From the NCBI RefSeq assembly GCF_017876315.1, contig NZ_JAGINU010000004.1:310001-374000 (forward strand): DNA of 64,000 nucleotides. Direction: 5' to 3'. Below the pieces are notes generated by a model, which searched no databases, had not been told where the DNA came from, and was given only the letters and a program-made list of their open reading frames with translations. The translations under genes and the position numbers were made by a program. This stretch comes from Pseudonocardia parietis. Lineage in GTDB: Bacteria > Actinomycetota > Actinomycetes > Mycobacteriales > Pseudonocardiaceae. Positions 8,545 through 17,334 of the stretch are shown here, in pieces (position 1 is the stretch's first letter; the number at the start of each line of letters is the position of its first letter).

Positions 8545-8578
8545 GAGGCCGGGGCGTCGGGCACGACGCCCCGGCCTC
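8545..8578 (-). terminator. Strong GC hairpin, terminator-like
   Basis: Perfect 14-bp arms (gaggccggggcgtc and complement) with the 6-base loop gggcac. It lies about 140 bases beyond the stop of the minus-strand gene at 8715 and could end that transcript. No T-tract, as is common in high-GC actinobacteria. Confidence 0.55.
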
Positions 8579-8714
8579 GGTGGCTACTCAGCGGCTCCCT
8601 GTCGATGAGTACAGAAACATGTACTCGCCTCGCCGGGCTGGGTTCGAGCATCGGCGCCGGTCACGGGCGCAGCACGTCCGGGCCGTGCGGTGTTTCTGCC
8701 GCGGCGCGGCAGCG

Positions 8715-9062
8715 CTACGTCGATGGTGAGTCGTCGGGGGTGGGGGCGCGGTCGCGCACGGCGATGGGGGCGCCGGCGAGGTCTTCCTCGTTGCAGAGCA
8801 ATTTCACCTCGTAGTAGACGGCCTCGGGTCCGTCGTCGTAGTCGAGGTGGATCGCGAGCACATCGACTGGCTCACCGAGCCAGTCCTGGCTGCGGCGCAG
8901 CCAGCGCGCGGCCCGTTCCAGAGCCGTGGGCAGGTCGTTGTCCGAGAACACGACCGGACGGAACGGGACCTCACCGACCTGATCGCGGCGGTCGGTGGGC
9001 CGGGGCAGGCCCTGAGCCAGCCCTGCGTCGTCCAGATCGAGGGCAACCGGTTTCTCACTCAT
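8715..9062 (-). CDS. Conserved-looking acidic hypothetical protein
   Basis: A 115-residue acidic protein. The central part (PTALERAARWLRRSQDWLGEPVDVLAIHLDYDDG) has good helix and strand pattern and ends in a short charged tail; there is no membrane segment or signal peptide. ATG start at 9062; the ribosome binding site is weak. It lies upstream of the terminator-like hairpin at 8545 and beside the hemerythrin gene in the same orientation. No family name can be given. Confidence 0.55.
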   Translation of the reverse strand: MSEKPVALDLDDAGLAQGLPRPTDRRDQVGEVPFRPVVFSDNDLPTALERAARWLRRSQDWLGEPVDVLAIHLDYDDGPEAVYYEVKLLCNEEDLAGAPIAVRDRAPTPDDSPST

Positions 9063-9204
9063 ATCTCAAGGATCCCGAGCGGTGACCACACGCGGCAATC
9101 AGGTTCGCCGCGCCGAGGTGCCGAGCTCTCGCAGCATGCCGAGGACCGACTGCGGTATGTGGCGGCGTGAGCGCGACCGCGGGCGCCCCGGGTGCCGTTG
9201 CCGG

Positions 9205-9780
9205 TCAGCTGTTGAGGCGGCCGGAGAGCCGGTCGCGCATCCGGTCGATCATGCCCACCCCGGGGCCTGCCAGCTTGTGGAACACCTCCGAGTTCGGCGC
9301 ATCCGGGTGCGGGCGGGTCGGCGCGATCTGCTTGGCCCGGTCCACCTGTTCCCGCATCTTCTGCAGCGTGTCGGGATCGACGTGCGCGCGCAGCCGGGGG
9401 AACTGTTCGTTCTCCTCATCCTCGGCGTGATGGCGCAGTGCCTCGGTCATCTCCCCGACGAGCTCGTCGAACCGGCCCTCACCGGGATCGGTCTTCTCGA
9501 GCTCCTGCATCACCCGCTCGAGCTGCGCGTGCTCGTCGGCATCGTGGTCGACCATCTCGGCGCCGTCGTCGAACCGGTCGCGCATGACCGGGTAGACATA
9601 CATCTCCTCGGCCACCGAGTGCCGCACCACCTCCCCGATCACGGTGTCGACCAACGTGCGGCGTTCCTGCAGGTTCGTGCTCTCGCGGGAGACTTGGGCG
9701 AGGGTGTCCAGCGCCTCGCGGTGGTCCCGGGTCAGCTCGTCGACCACATCGCCCGCAGTCCCGCCCTGTGCCTGTGCCAC
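9205..9780 (-). CDS. Hemerythrin HHE-domain protein
   Basis: A 191-residue four-helix protein with the metal-ligand histidines of the hemerythrin HHE family: DELTRDHREAL near the start, VVRHSVAEEMYVYP, DHDADEHAQLE and ALRHHAEDEENEQFP. It would bind a di-iron centre and handle oxygen, peroxide or nitric oxide in the cytoplasm. The GTG start at 9780 is preceded by GAAGGAGGTCAACC, an excellent ribosome binding site. It is divergent from the manganese catalase gene, which fits an oxidative-stress pair sharing a 260-base control region. Confidence 0.9.
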   Translation of the reverse strand: MAQAQGGTAGDVVDELTRDHREALDTLAQVSRESTNLQERRTLVDTVIGEVVRHSVAEEMYVYPVMRDRFDDGAEMVDHDADEHAQLERVMQELEKTDPGEGRFDELVGEMTEALRHHAEDEENEQFPRLRAHVDPDTLQKMREQVDRAKQIAPTRPHPDAPNSEVFHKLAGPGVGMIDRMRDRLSGRLNS

Positions 9781-9962
9781 GGTTGACCTCCTTCACGGTC
9801 AGTTCGGGTGCACTGGCCTACCCCGCCCGGACGCGCATAATCGGTGGTCATCGTGTCTCCGGTAGACGCACGCACCCGGGACACTCGCCGCACCGGTCTA
9901 CGTCGACACGTGCGCCGGGGGTTGCGGGACGGACCTGTGGCAGCTGGGTGTTCACCTGACGC

Positions 9963-9987
9963 GGTTCGGGCTTCGGGCCCCGGGTAG
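9963..9987 (+). promoter_or_regulatory. Candidate SigB/SigF-type promoter for catalase
   Basis: GGTTC at 9963-9967 and GGGTAG at 9982-9987, separated by 14 bases. This resembles the GTTT-N14-16-GGGTAT promoters of general-stress sigma factors in actinobacteria. It ends 52 bases before the catalase ATG. Confidence 0.4.
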
Positions 9988-10039
9988 GAGAGGCACCGCC
10001 GCCAGGGGAGCTGGTGACCCGATCGACCCAGGAGCGCGA

Positions 10040-10906
10040 ATGTTTCGGCACACCAAGTTGCTGCAGTGCGAGGCCAAGCCCGACGGGCCCGATGCGGTGC
10101 TGGCCCGCAAGATCCAGGAGCTCATCGGCGGGGCGTGGGGTGAGATGACCGTGGCCACCCAGTACCTGTTCCAGGGGTGGAACTGCCGCGTCGAGGGCAA
10201 GTACAAGGACCTGATCATGGACACGGCGACCGAGGAGATCGGGCACGTCGAGATGCTGGCGACGATGGTCGCCCGGCTGCTGGAGAACGCCCCGGCCACC
10301 CAGGTCGCGCACGCGGTCACCGACCCGGCCGTGGCCGCGGCGATCGGCGGCATGGATGTGCAGCACGCGATCGTCGGCGGGGGTGGTGCGCAGCCACGCG
10401 ACTCCAATGGTGTGCCGTGGAGCGGTGGTTACATCGTGGCCTCGGGCAACCTGCTGGCTGATTTCCGCACCAATGTGGCGGCCGAGTCCCAGGGTCGGTT
10501 GCAGACCGCACGGATCTACAACATGACCGACGATCCGGGTGTGCGGGAGATGCTCAAGTTCAATCTCGCCCGTGACACCGTGCACCAGAAGCAGTGGCTC
10601 AAGGCGATCGAGGAGCTGCAAGCTGACGGGATCGAGGGCGAGATCGTGCCGGACGACCTGCTCGACGTCGAGGACCAGGTCCACAACAACACGATCTGGC
10701 AGCTCTCCGACGGCGGCTCCGGCCCCAGCGGCGGGTGGAGCAGTGGCGAGGACGCCATCGAGTACCTCACCGACCCCAGCCCGCTCGGCGGGCCGGCCAC
10801 AGCACCCAAGCCGGACCCGAAGCTCTACGGCAGCTACGCCGGCGGACAGAACGCTGCAGGCACGGTGAAGGGCAAGGCTCAACAGGCCGCCGAACGGCTG
10901 CGCTGA
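10040..10906 (+). CDS. Manganese catalase
   Basis: A 288-residue non-haem catalase that would convert hydrogen peroxide to water and oxygen at a dinuclear manganese site. The expected ligands are all present at family positions: Glu35 (AWGEMT), Glu66 and His69 (ATEEIGHVEM), Glu149 (VAAESQG) and His182 (DTVHQKQW). The C-terminal 50 residues form the usual tail (DPKLYGSY..). The ATG at 10040 follows AGGAGCGCGA. A strong terminator follows directly, so it is probably monocistronic. It is cytoplasmic and lacks a signal peptide. Confidence 0.95.
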   Translation: MFRHTKLLQCEAKPDGPDAVLARKIQELIGGAWGEMTVATQYLFQGWNCRVEGKYKDLIMDTATEEIGHVEMLATMVARLLENAPATQVAHAVTDPAVAAAIGGMDVQHAIVGGGGAQPRDSNGVPWSGGYIVASGNLLADFRTNVAAESQGRLQTARIYNMTDDPGVREMLKFNLARDTVHQKQWLKAIEELQADGIEGEIVPDDLLDVEDQVHNNTIWQLSDGGSGPSGGWSSGEDAIEYLTDPSPLGGPATAPKPDPKLYGSYAGGQNAAGTVKGKAQQAAERLR

Positions 10907-10915
10907 GGCCGGTCC

Positions 10916-10943
10916 GACGGGCCCCGCCACGGCGGGGCCCGTC
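10916..10943 (+). terminator. Intrinsic terminator after catalase
   Basis: Perfect 13-bp arms (gacgggccccgcc and complement) closing on a 2-base loop (in practice 4 or more unpaired), followed by gtttcc. It lies 10 bases after the catalase stop. Confidence 0.85.
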
Positions 10944-11279
10944 GTTTCCGCACCGGCTGGTAGCCGGCCCTGCGGGGTGAGGGCCGGTCTGGATTCCATG
11001 GCGATGCACGACCGCTCCGCGACGGTGGGCGCTGCTCGCCGCGCCCGGGTGTCGCCGCAGAGGCGCGCGGTCGGGGAAGTCCGCCGTCACGAGTTGGGGG
11101 ATCGAGCGGGCGGGTTCAGCCGCCGAGCTCCTCCCGTAGCCGCGCGACGGTCCGGCTCAGCAGCCGCGAGACGTGCATCTGGGAGACGCCGATCTCGGCG
11201 GCGATCTCGGACTGGGTGAGGTCGCCGAAGATGTCGACGACGCGCTGAGACTGACCCTCTAGCGACGGGTTGGGACTGA

Positions 11280-11302
11280 CCCCTCCATCGAGGCTGGAGG
11301 GG
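11280..11302 (+). promoter_or_regulatory. Hairpin over the istA ribosome binding site
   Basis: Arms cccctcca (11280-11287) and tggagggg (11295-11302) with a 7-base loop. The downstream arm contains the GGAGG and the first base of the istA GTG. It would limit istA translation. Confidence 0.5.
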
Positions 11303-12573
11303 TGATCACGTTGGAAGAGTGGGCTGAGGTCCGTCGTCTGCACCGCGCCGAGGGCGTGCCGATCAAGGAGATCGTCCGCCGGCTGGGACTGGCGCGAAAT
11401 ACGGTGCGGGCGGCGTTGCGGGCCGACGCGCCGCCCTCGCGGGAGCGTGGACCGCGCGGGTCGTTGGTGGACAAGGTGGAGCCGCAGGTCCGGGCCCTGC
11501 TGGCCGAGTATCCGAGGATGCCGGCGACGGTGATCGCCGAGCGGATCGGCTGGACACACTCGTTGACCATCCTCAAGGACCGGGTGCGTGAGCTGCGGCC
11601 GTTGTTCGCCCCTCCCGACCCGGCGGACCGGATCGAGTACGCCCCCGGTGAGCTCGCGCAGTGCGACCTGTGGTTCCCGCCGGTCCCGATCCCGGTCGGT
11701 GCCAGCGGGGCGCGGGTCCTGCCGGTGTTGGCGATGACCTGCGGCTTCTCCCGGGTGACGGACGCTGTGATGATCCCGTCCCGCAAGGCCGGCGACATCC
11801 TGGCCGGGATGTGGGAGATCATCGCAGGGTGGGGCCGCTGTCCCCGCACGCTGGTCTGGGACCGCGAGGCCGCGATCGGCGGCACCGGGCGACCCGGCGT
11901 CGAGGCAGCTGCGTTCGCCGGGACGCTCGGGGTGCGGATCAAGCTCACCCCGGCACGGGACCCGGAGTCGAAGGGACTGGTGGAGCGGCGCAACGGCTAC
12001 TTCGAGACCTCCTTTCTGCCCGGACGCAGCTTCGTCTCGCCGTTCGACTTCAACGCCCAGATCGAGACTTGGTTGACCGAGGTGGCGGGCGCCCGGCACC
12101 TGCGCTCGATTGGGACCACCCCCGCCACGCGGTGGCCGATCGACCGGGCCGCGATGGTCGCCCTGCCGCCGGTGGCGCCGCAGGTCGGGCTGACCGGGCG
12201 GGTTCGGCTGGCGCGTGACTACTACGTGCGCGTCGACGGCAACGACTACTCGGTCAACCCGGCCGCGATCGGCCGGTTCGTCGACTGGATCGCCACTCCC
12301 GCCCTGGTCGCGGTCACCTGCGCCGGGCAGATCGCGGCCACCCACGAGCGGGTCTGGGCCAGCGGCGCCACGGTGACCGATCCCGAGCACCGGGCCACCG
12401 CCCGCGCCCTGCGCACTGCGTTCACCGCCGCCCGTGACCGCGCCCGCCATGACACGCGCTCCCACACCGATGGGCACGTCGTGGCCCTGCGCGCGCTGCC
12501 GGATTACGACGCGCTCTACGGCGTGAACTTCGACCCCGCACCCGACCCGACCGCCACCGCTGAAGGGCAGTAG
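11302..12573 (+). CDS. istA: IS21-family transposase IstA
   Basis: A 423-residue transposase. An N-terminal helix-turn-helix (EGVPIKEIVRRLGLARNTVRAAL) binds the element ends. The DDE catalytic core is at about residues 120-270 with LAQCDLW, LVWDREAAIGG and PESKGLVERRNGYFE, followed by the C-terminal Mu-like beta domain (DYYVRVDGNDYSV). The GTG start at 11302 has GGAGG directly upstream within a hairpin. The stop TAG abuts the ATG of istB, so the two are translationally coupled. Complete and probably functional. Confidence 0.95.
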   Translation: MITLEEWAEVRRLHRAEGVPIKEIVRRLGLARNTVRAALRADAPPSRERGPRGSLVDKVEPQVRALLAEYPRMPATVIAERIGWTHSLTILKDRVRELRPLFAPPDPADRIEYAPGELAQCDLWFPPVPIPVGASGARVLPVLAMTCGFSRVTDAVMIPSRKAGDILAGMWEIIAGWGRCPRTLVWDREAAIGGTGRPGVEAAAFAGTLGVRIKLTPARDPESKGLVERRNGYFETSFLPGRSFVSPFDFNAQIETWLTEVAGARHLRSIGTTPATRWPIDRAAMVALPPVAPQVGLTGRVRLARDYYVRVDGNDYSVNPAAIGRFVDWIATPALVAVTCAGQIAATHERVWASGATVTDPEHRATARALRTAFTAARDRARHDTRSHTDGHVVALRALPDYDALYGVNFDPAPDPTATAEGQ

Positions 12574-13410
12574 ATGACCACCCCGAAGACGACCGCGACG
12601 ACCAGCACGACAGCAGCCACGGAAGCCACGAAGACCGGTGGCGTGAGCACCGAGCTCGGCTCGAAGCTGGCCTACCTGACTCGCGTGTTGAAGACGCCCA
12701 CGATCGCCCGCGTCTGGGACGACCTCGCCGCCCAGGCCCGCGACCTGAACTGGTCGCACGAGGAGTACCTGACCGCGGTCCTGGAGCGCCAGGTCGCCGA
12801 CCGTGAGTCCGCCGGCACCACCATGCGCATCCGCACCGCCCACTTCCCGGCCGTGAAAACGCTGGAGGAGTTCAACCTCGACCATCTGCCCTCTCTGCGC
12901 CGAGACCTGCTCGCCCATCTGGCGACCGGCACGTTCGTGGCCAAGGCCGAGAACGTGATCCTGCTCGGACCGCCCGGGATCGGGAAGACCCACCTCGCGA
13001 TCGGGATCGGGGTCAAAGCCACCCAGTCCGGGCACTCGGTGCTCTTCAACACCGCCGGCAACTGGATCACCCGCCTCGCTGCCGCGCACCAGGCCGGGCA
13101 GCTGGAGGCCGAGCTACGCAAGATCCGCCGCTACAAGCTGATCATCATCGACGAGGTCGGCTACATCCCCTTCGACCACGACGCGGCGAACCTGTTCTTC
13201 CAGCTCATCGCCTCTCGCTACGAACAGGGCTCGGTCATGGTCACCAGCAACCTGCCCTTCGGACGCTGGGGCGAGGTCTTCGGCGACGAGATCGTCGCCG
13301 CCGCGATGATCGACCGCCTCGTCCACCACGCCGAGGTCCTCACCCTCTCCGGCGACTCCTACCGCACACGCGCCCGCCGCGAACTCCTCGCCAAAGACCG
13401 CGACAACTAG
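12574..13410 (+). CDS. istB: IS21-family helper ATPase IstB
   Basis: A 278-residue AAA+ ATPase of the DnaC/IstB family that assists IstA in target selection and strand transfer. Walker A is GPPGIGKT at 132-139, Walker B is LIIIDEVGYIP near 190, and sensor 1 is VMVTSNLPFGRW near 225. The first 30 residues are Thr/Ala-rich and unusual. It starts at the ATG directly after the istA stop and ends about 70 bases before the right end of the element. Confidence 0.95.
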   Translation: MTTPKTTATTSTTAATEATKTGGVSTELGSKLAYLTRVLKTPTIARVWDDLAAQARDLNWSHEEYLTAVLERQVADRESAGTTMRIRTAHFPAVKTLEEFNLDHLPSLRRDLLAHLATGTFVAKAENVILLGPPGIGKTHLAIGIGVKATQSGHSVLFNTAGNWITRLAAAHQAGQLEAELRKIRRYKLIIIDEVGYIPFDHDAANLFFQLIASRYEQGSVMVTSNLPFGRWGEVFGDEIVAAAMIDRLVHHAEVLTLSGDSYRTRARRELLAKDRDN

Positions 13411-14176
13411 CACGAACCGGGCACACAGGGGTCAATCCCAAACCGTCGCCAGGGGGTCACTTCTAACCCGCCGTTGACAGAAGAAGCGCAGCAGCAGGAT
13501 GCGCCGTTCGCGTGGGGGCAGGACGTCGATCCGGTCGCGCAGTTCGTCGCGCATCGACGCTGCCTCGAGGTCGGGGTCCTCGTCGCCGAGCCGGTCGCCG
13601 AGGGTGAGTTCGCCGTCCGAGCCGGGCACGTCGAGTGAGGACGCGCGGTAGGACTCGAGCGCGCCGAGCGCCTCGACGACGTCGGCCGTGGTGGTGCCGA
13701 GTTCTTCGGCGAGTTCGCTAGGCCGGGGTGCCCGCCCGAGCTGCTGGGTCAGCGTGACCGTGGCGCGGTTGATGCCGATGCTGAGTTCCTTGAGGTCGCG
13801 GGGAACCCGTAGCGCCCAGCTGTGGTCGCGCAGGTAGCGCAGGATCTCGCCGCGGATGCTCGGGATGAGGTAGCCGAGCGGGCCGCCGGTGGCGGCGTCG
13901 GGGTTGTAGCGGTCGAGGGCTTTGATCAGCCCGAGGGTGGCGACCTGCAGGATGTCCTCGGCGGAGTGGGTGGCGGTGAGGTAGCGGCGGCTGAGGTTGC
14001 GCACCAGGGGCAGGAACTCGCAGATCAGCCGTTCTCTTAACGGCCCGCGGGCCGGGTCGTCGGGTTCCATCCCGGCGAGCCGGCGCAGGTCCGGCTCGAG
14101 GTCGTCGTAGCCGTGGGGCCCGTCGCGGTGTGTCGGCTGGGGCCGTTGGGCGGGCAGTCGCGTCTGTGTGCGCACG

Positions 14177-14249
14177 GAGAACCCCCGGGGCGTGTACTCA
14201 CCGAGTCCGCTGCGCGTTCAACGGGGCCGGACGCGGTCGAGACCGCTCT
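14177..14249 (+). repeat. 73-bp repeated block, copy 2
   Basis: The second copy of the block at 2034-2106. It sits directly upstream of the interrupted sigma factor gene, which is on the minus strand. Read on that strand it contains gttgaac and ggtgagta 13 bases apart (14 in the other copy), which could be promoter elements. Confidence 0.65.
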
Positions 14250-14262
14250 TGTCCGGTGAGGA

Positions 14263-14658
14263 CTACGGTAGAAACGGGTCGGCCGCGCCGCAACCGCGGC
14301 GGCCGGACCCGCGCAGCGACTCTGTATTCGTGCCGTGCTCCAGCTGCGTTACGTCATCGCCGTCGAGCGGCGGCGGTAGCTGTCGGTCCATGGCATGGCG
14401 GGCAGCGTGTGCCCGGGCGCCTCCCACGATGCGGAGCTGGGTTCCACGGTGGGTCGCCACGCGCTTGAGCTTCACGAGTGCCTCCACCCCGGCCGGAGTC
14501 AGCGCTGTCACCCCACTCAGGTCGAGCACGACGTGCGCGGCCGCATCGAACGAGGCGCTGATCTGCTGTACAAGGACATCCACCCCTGCGCTGTCCACCG
14601 TGCCGGCCACCCGGGCGAGCACCTCGTGCGGTCGCGGCGCGTGCAACCGCACACTCAT
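14263..14658 (-). CDS. STAS-domain protein
   Basis: A 131-residue STAS protein of anti-sigma antagonist type. The core reads HVVLDLSGVTALTPAGVEAL, close to the SpoIIAA pattern DLSGVxxLDSSG but with Thr-Pro-Ala where the phosphorylated serine would be; the threonine is the only obvious acceptor. The second half has the expected strand and helix (TQLRIVGGARAH). The ATG at 14658 is taken because the family begins there (MSVRLH); an in-frame GTG at 14709 is possible. It lies upstream of, and co-directional with, the interrupted sigma factor gene, as expected of a regulator of that sigma factor. Confidence 0.75.
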   Translation of the reverse strand: MSVRLHAPRPHEVLARVAGTVDSAGVDVLVQQISASFDAAAHVVLDLSGVTALTPAGVEALVKLKRVATHRGTQLRIVGGARAHAARHAMDRQLPPPLDGDDVTQLEHGTNTESLRGSGRRGCGAADPFLP

Positions 14659-14709
14659 CGTCGCGTTCGTGCGCTTCGCCTTCGGTTGCACGCGCCACCT
14701 CCACACCAA

Positions 14710-15032
14710 CCGGCCGCGCTACCGGCCAGGGATGACGGGATACCCCTGGTAAGGCGCGCGGAACCCGGGTGCGGGGCGAGCCCGTGGCGTGGTGTCTGCA
14801 ACATCACGCCTCAGCCGCTTCCAGGCGCCACGGCAGCGAGGGTCAGCGCCTCGCATGCGCGATCTCGTGCACGACATTACGGCGGCAGCCGCGTCGGGGT
14901 ACCGCCCCGCCGATCCGCGTGGCCGGGTCCGCTGGCCTAGTTTCGTCGGCCAGCGGACCGTCCTCGGCACCTTGGCGAATGCTATGGCCCGGACGAGTGG
15001 CGCGCCATGGAGCGGTACTACTGCTGAGCCTT
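14710..15032. other. Intergenic with one hairpin
   Basis: About 320 bases between the STAS gene and the IS701-family element. The only feature is a perfect 12-bp hairpin (arms 14926-14937 and 14948-14959, ggtccgctggcc and complement, 10-base loop), which may be a terminator or protein site. No convincing gene. Confidence 0.45.
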
Positions 15033-15208
15033 CTAGTACTACAGTCACAGTTATGGTGCTCGGGAGCGGGCGTTGTAGTGGCAGTGTTGCGCTCGGGCTT
15101 GATGGCGTCGTCGCCATCGTGACCAGCTCAGGACACTGGCCAAGCAGGGTGTGGGAGTCCAGATCAGCCCGGCGAGTAGGCGGCGGATCTCGGGCAGGGT
15201 GAGTGGGA

Positions 15209-17173
15209 TCAGCTCTGCGGCCTGGCGTGATCGTTTTTTTGGGCGTCGGCGCGGGTGACGGTCAGGAAGGCGTGGGCGAGCATGGCCAGGGTGATGTGGC
15301 GGTACCAGCCGTCGTAGCGGCGGACCTGGTAGTGATCAAGCCCGACCTCGCCTTTGGCGGTCTGGAAGGATTCCTCGATCGCCCACCGGGTCCCGGCGAT
15401 GCGCGCCAGCTCGCGTAGTGGGGTTCGGGCCGGCGCCGAGCACAGGTAGTAGGCGATGTCGGTGGGGTCGGTCAGGCTCCGCCGGGCGAGCAGCCAGTAG
15501 CCGGGCCCGGCCAGCGGGCGGACCGCCGCTCGGGCCCATTGGTAGACCCGGGGGCCCTTGGCTCCGGCGCCGGTCGAGACGGTGCTCCAGGCCTGCGGCG
15601 CGAGCCCGGCGATCACCTCGTCGGCGCGCACGTCGATCCCGCCACCGGCTGCGGTAGTCGGGTGCACCCGCTGGCTGCAGGGCACGGCCACCACGTAGGA
15701 CAGGCCGCGGTCTTCGAGCATCAGGCGCAGGCGACTGACCTGCCCGTAGGCTTCGTCAGCGGTCACCCACGACGCCGGGATCCCGGCGTCTACGGCGCGG
15801 GCGAGCATGTTCATGGCCAGCTCGGGTTTGGTGGCGAACCCGACCGCGTCGGGTACTCCGGCTTCCCGGCAGCGCGCCCGGTCGTCGGTCCACGAGGCGG
15901 GCAGGTAGAGCTCGCGGTCGAGGAAGGTGCGCCCGCCCGGGGCGGCGTAGCCGAGGAACACCCCGATCTGGCAGTTCTCCACCCGCCCCGCGGTGCCGGA
16001 GTACTGGCGCTGCACGCCGGCGGACTTGGTGCCCTTCTTCAGGAACCCGGTGTCGTCGACCACCAGTACCCCACCGGGATCGCCCAGGTGCTCGATGACG
16101 TAGTCGCGCAGGTCATCGCGCACCAGATCGGGGTCCCAGTCCGCGCCGACCAGCAGCCGCTGCATCCCCGCCGGGCGGGACTCACCGGCGGCTTCGGCCA
16201 GCGTCCAGGCGTTCTTGCGTTCCAACGGCGCCAGCAGGCCCCGCACATACTCACCGACACGCTCGCGGGGCTCGCTACGGGCAAACCGCGGCGCGATCCG
16301 CGCCTGCAGCTCCTCCAGTCCCGCTGCCCAGGTCGCTACCTCGGTCACGTAGACCCGGGGGCCCTTGGCTCCGGCGCCGGTCGAGACGGTGCTCCAGGCC
16401 TGCGGCGCGAGCCCGGCGATCACCTCGTCGGCGCGCACGTCGATCCCGCCACCGGCTGCGGTAGTCGGGTGCACCCGCTGGCTGCAGGGCACGGCCACCA
16501 CGTAGGACAGGCCGCGGTCTTCGAGCATCAGGCGCAGGCGACTGACCTGCCCGTAGGCTTCGTCAGCGGTCACCCACGACGCCGGGATCCCGGCGTCTAC
16601 GGCGCGGGCGAGCATGTTCATGGCCAGCTCGGGTTTGGTGGCGAACCCGACCGCGTCGGGTACTCCGGCTTCCCGGCAGCGCGCCCGGTCGTCGGTCCAC
16701 GAGGCGGGCAGGTAGAGCTCGCGGTCGAGGAAGGTGCGCCCGCCCGGGGCGGCGTAGCCGAGGAACACCCCGATCTGGCAGTTCTCCACCCGCCCCGCGG
16801 TGCCGGAGTACTGGCGCTGCACGCCGGCGGACTTGGTGCCCTTCTTCAGGAACCCGGTGTCGTCGACCACCAGTACCCCACCGGGATCGCCCAGGTGCTC
16901 GATGACGTAGTCGCGCAGGTCATCGCGCACCAGATCGGGGTCCCAGTCCGCGCCGACCAGCAGCCGCTGCATCCCCGCCGGGCGGGACTCACCGGCGGCT
17001 TCGGCCAGCGTCCAGGCGTTCTTGCGTTCCAACGGCGCCAGCAGGCCCCGCACATACTCACCGACACGCTCGCGGGGCTCGCTACGGGCAAACCGCGGCG
17101 CGATCCGCGCCTGCAGCTCCTCCAGTCCCGCTGCCCAGGTCGCTACCTCGGTCACATTGACATCATCGACCAC
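15209..17173 (-). CDS. IS701-family transposase, enlarged by tandem duplication
   Basis: A 654-residue frame in which about 269 residues are repeated head to tail. The duplicated part runs from VTEVATWAAGLEEL through the first and second catalytic aspartates (VLVVDDTGFLKKG, SWVTADEAYG) to GAGAKGPRVY. The third acidic residue (RWAIEESFQTAKGE) is present once, near the C-terminus. A normal member would be about 385 residues. The duplication keeps the frame, so a full-length double protein could be made, but folding into an active transposase is doubtful. GTG start at 17173; GTG at 17155 is an alternative. Confidence 0.88.
   Translation of the reverse strand: MVDDVNVTEVATWAAGLEELQARIAPRFARSEPRERVGEYVRGLLAPLERKNAWTLAEAAGESRPAGMQRLLVGADWDPDLVRDDLRDYVIEHLGDPGGVLVVDDTGFLKKGTKSAGVQRQYSGTAGRVENCQIGVFLGYAAPGGRTFLDRELYLPASWTDDRARCREAGVPDAVGFATKPELAMNMLARAVDAGIPASWVTADEAYGQVSRLRLMLEDRGLSYVVAVPCSQRVHPTTAAGGGIDVRADEVIAGLAPQAWSTVSTGAGAKGPRVYVTEVATWAAGLEELQARIAPRFARSEPRERVGEYVRGLLAPLERKNAWTLAEAAGESRPAGMQRLLVGADWDPDLVRDDLRDYVIEHLGDPGGVLVVDDTGFLKKGTKSAGVQRQYSGTAGRVENCQIGVFLGYAAPGGRTFLDRELYLPASWTDDRARCREAGVPDAVGFATKPELAMNMLARAVDAGIPASWVTADEAYGQVSRLRLMLEDRGLSYVVAVPCSQRVHPTTAAGGGIDVRADEVIAGLAPQAWSTVSTGAGAKGPRVYQWARAAVRPLAGPGYWLLARRSLTDPTDIAYYLCSAPARTPLRELARIAGTRWAIEESFQTAKGEVGLDHYQVRRYDGWYRHITLAMLAHAFLTVTRADAQKNDHARPQS
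15542..17155. repeat. Perfect 807-bp tandem direct repeat
   Basis: Unit 1 is 15542-16348 and unit 2 is 16349-17155; I found no mismatch on reading. The length is divisible by three. No extended homology is seen at the junction (gtcac joined to gtagac), so it arose by near-homology-free duplication, or it is an assembly or copy artefact. Confidence 0.9.
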
Positions 17174-17334
17174 CTGCCAGACGTGATCTCATCCGCAGGT
17201 CATCACCAAGCCGACACGCCGATCGAGATCGTATTAACTGTGACTGTAGTACTAGTCCGCGGTGCCTACCAGGTTCGGCACTTCTCCGCGCGCGGCCTCG
17301 TGTGTAGCGACGGACTGTGGGTAGCTGCTCGGGT

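Larger units (their letters stand above)
11232..13479. mobile_element. IS21-family insertion sequence, complete
   Basis: A 2248-bp element with imperfect terminal repeats of about 53 bp beginning TGTC at both ends, flanked by a 5-bp duplication GAAGA (11227-11231 and 13480-13484). It carries istA and istB in the usual order. It has inserted into, and inactivated, the sigma factor gene. Confidence 0.95.
11116..14175 (-). pseudogene. SigB/SigF-type sigma factor gene split by an IS21 element
   Basis: The 5' part (14175 down to 13480) encodes sigma regions 2 and 3 (ICEFLPLVRNLSRRYL; ATLGLIKALDRYNP; GEILRYLRDHSWALRVPR). The 3' part (11231 down to 11116) encodes the rest of region 4 (DLTQSEIAAEIG, SQMHVSRLLSR). 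Removing the IS and one copy of the GAAGA duplication rejoins the frame exactly as LLLRFF-GDLTQS, giving a sigma factor of about 268 residues. As it stands, translation runs into the IS and stops at 13432 after 247 residues, without the promoter -35 binding helix. GTG start at 14175; an internal ATG at 14070 is an alternative. Confidence 0.92.
15037..17251. mobile_element. IS701-family insertion sequence with internal duplication
   Basis: Bounded by perfect inverted ends (tactacagtcacagtta and complement) and flanked by CTAG at 15033-15036 and 17252-17255, a YTAG-type target as for the second copy at 25130. At 2215 bp it exceeds the usual 1.4-1.5 kb because 807 bp of the transposase gene are tandemly duplicated. 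Without the duplication it would be about 1.41 kb, matching the other copy (1434 bp). Confidence 0.9.

Noticed and set aside
11116..13089. A 657-residue minus-strand open frame covering the IS21 element
   Set aside because: It is antisense to istA and istB, Arg/Gly/Pro-rich and without family pattern. Only its last 40 codons are real, being the 3' fragment of the sigma factor gene.
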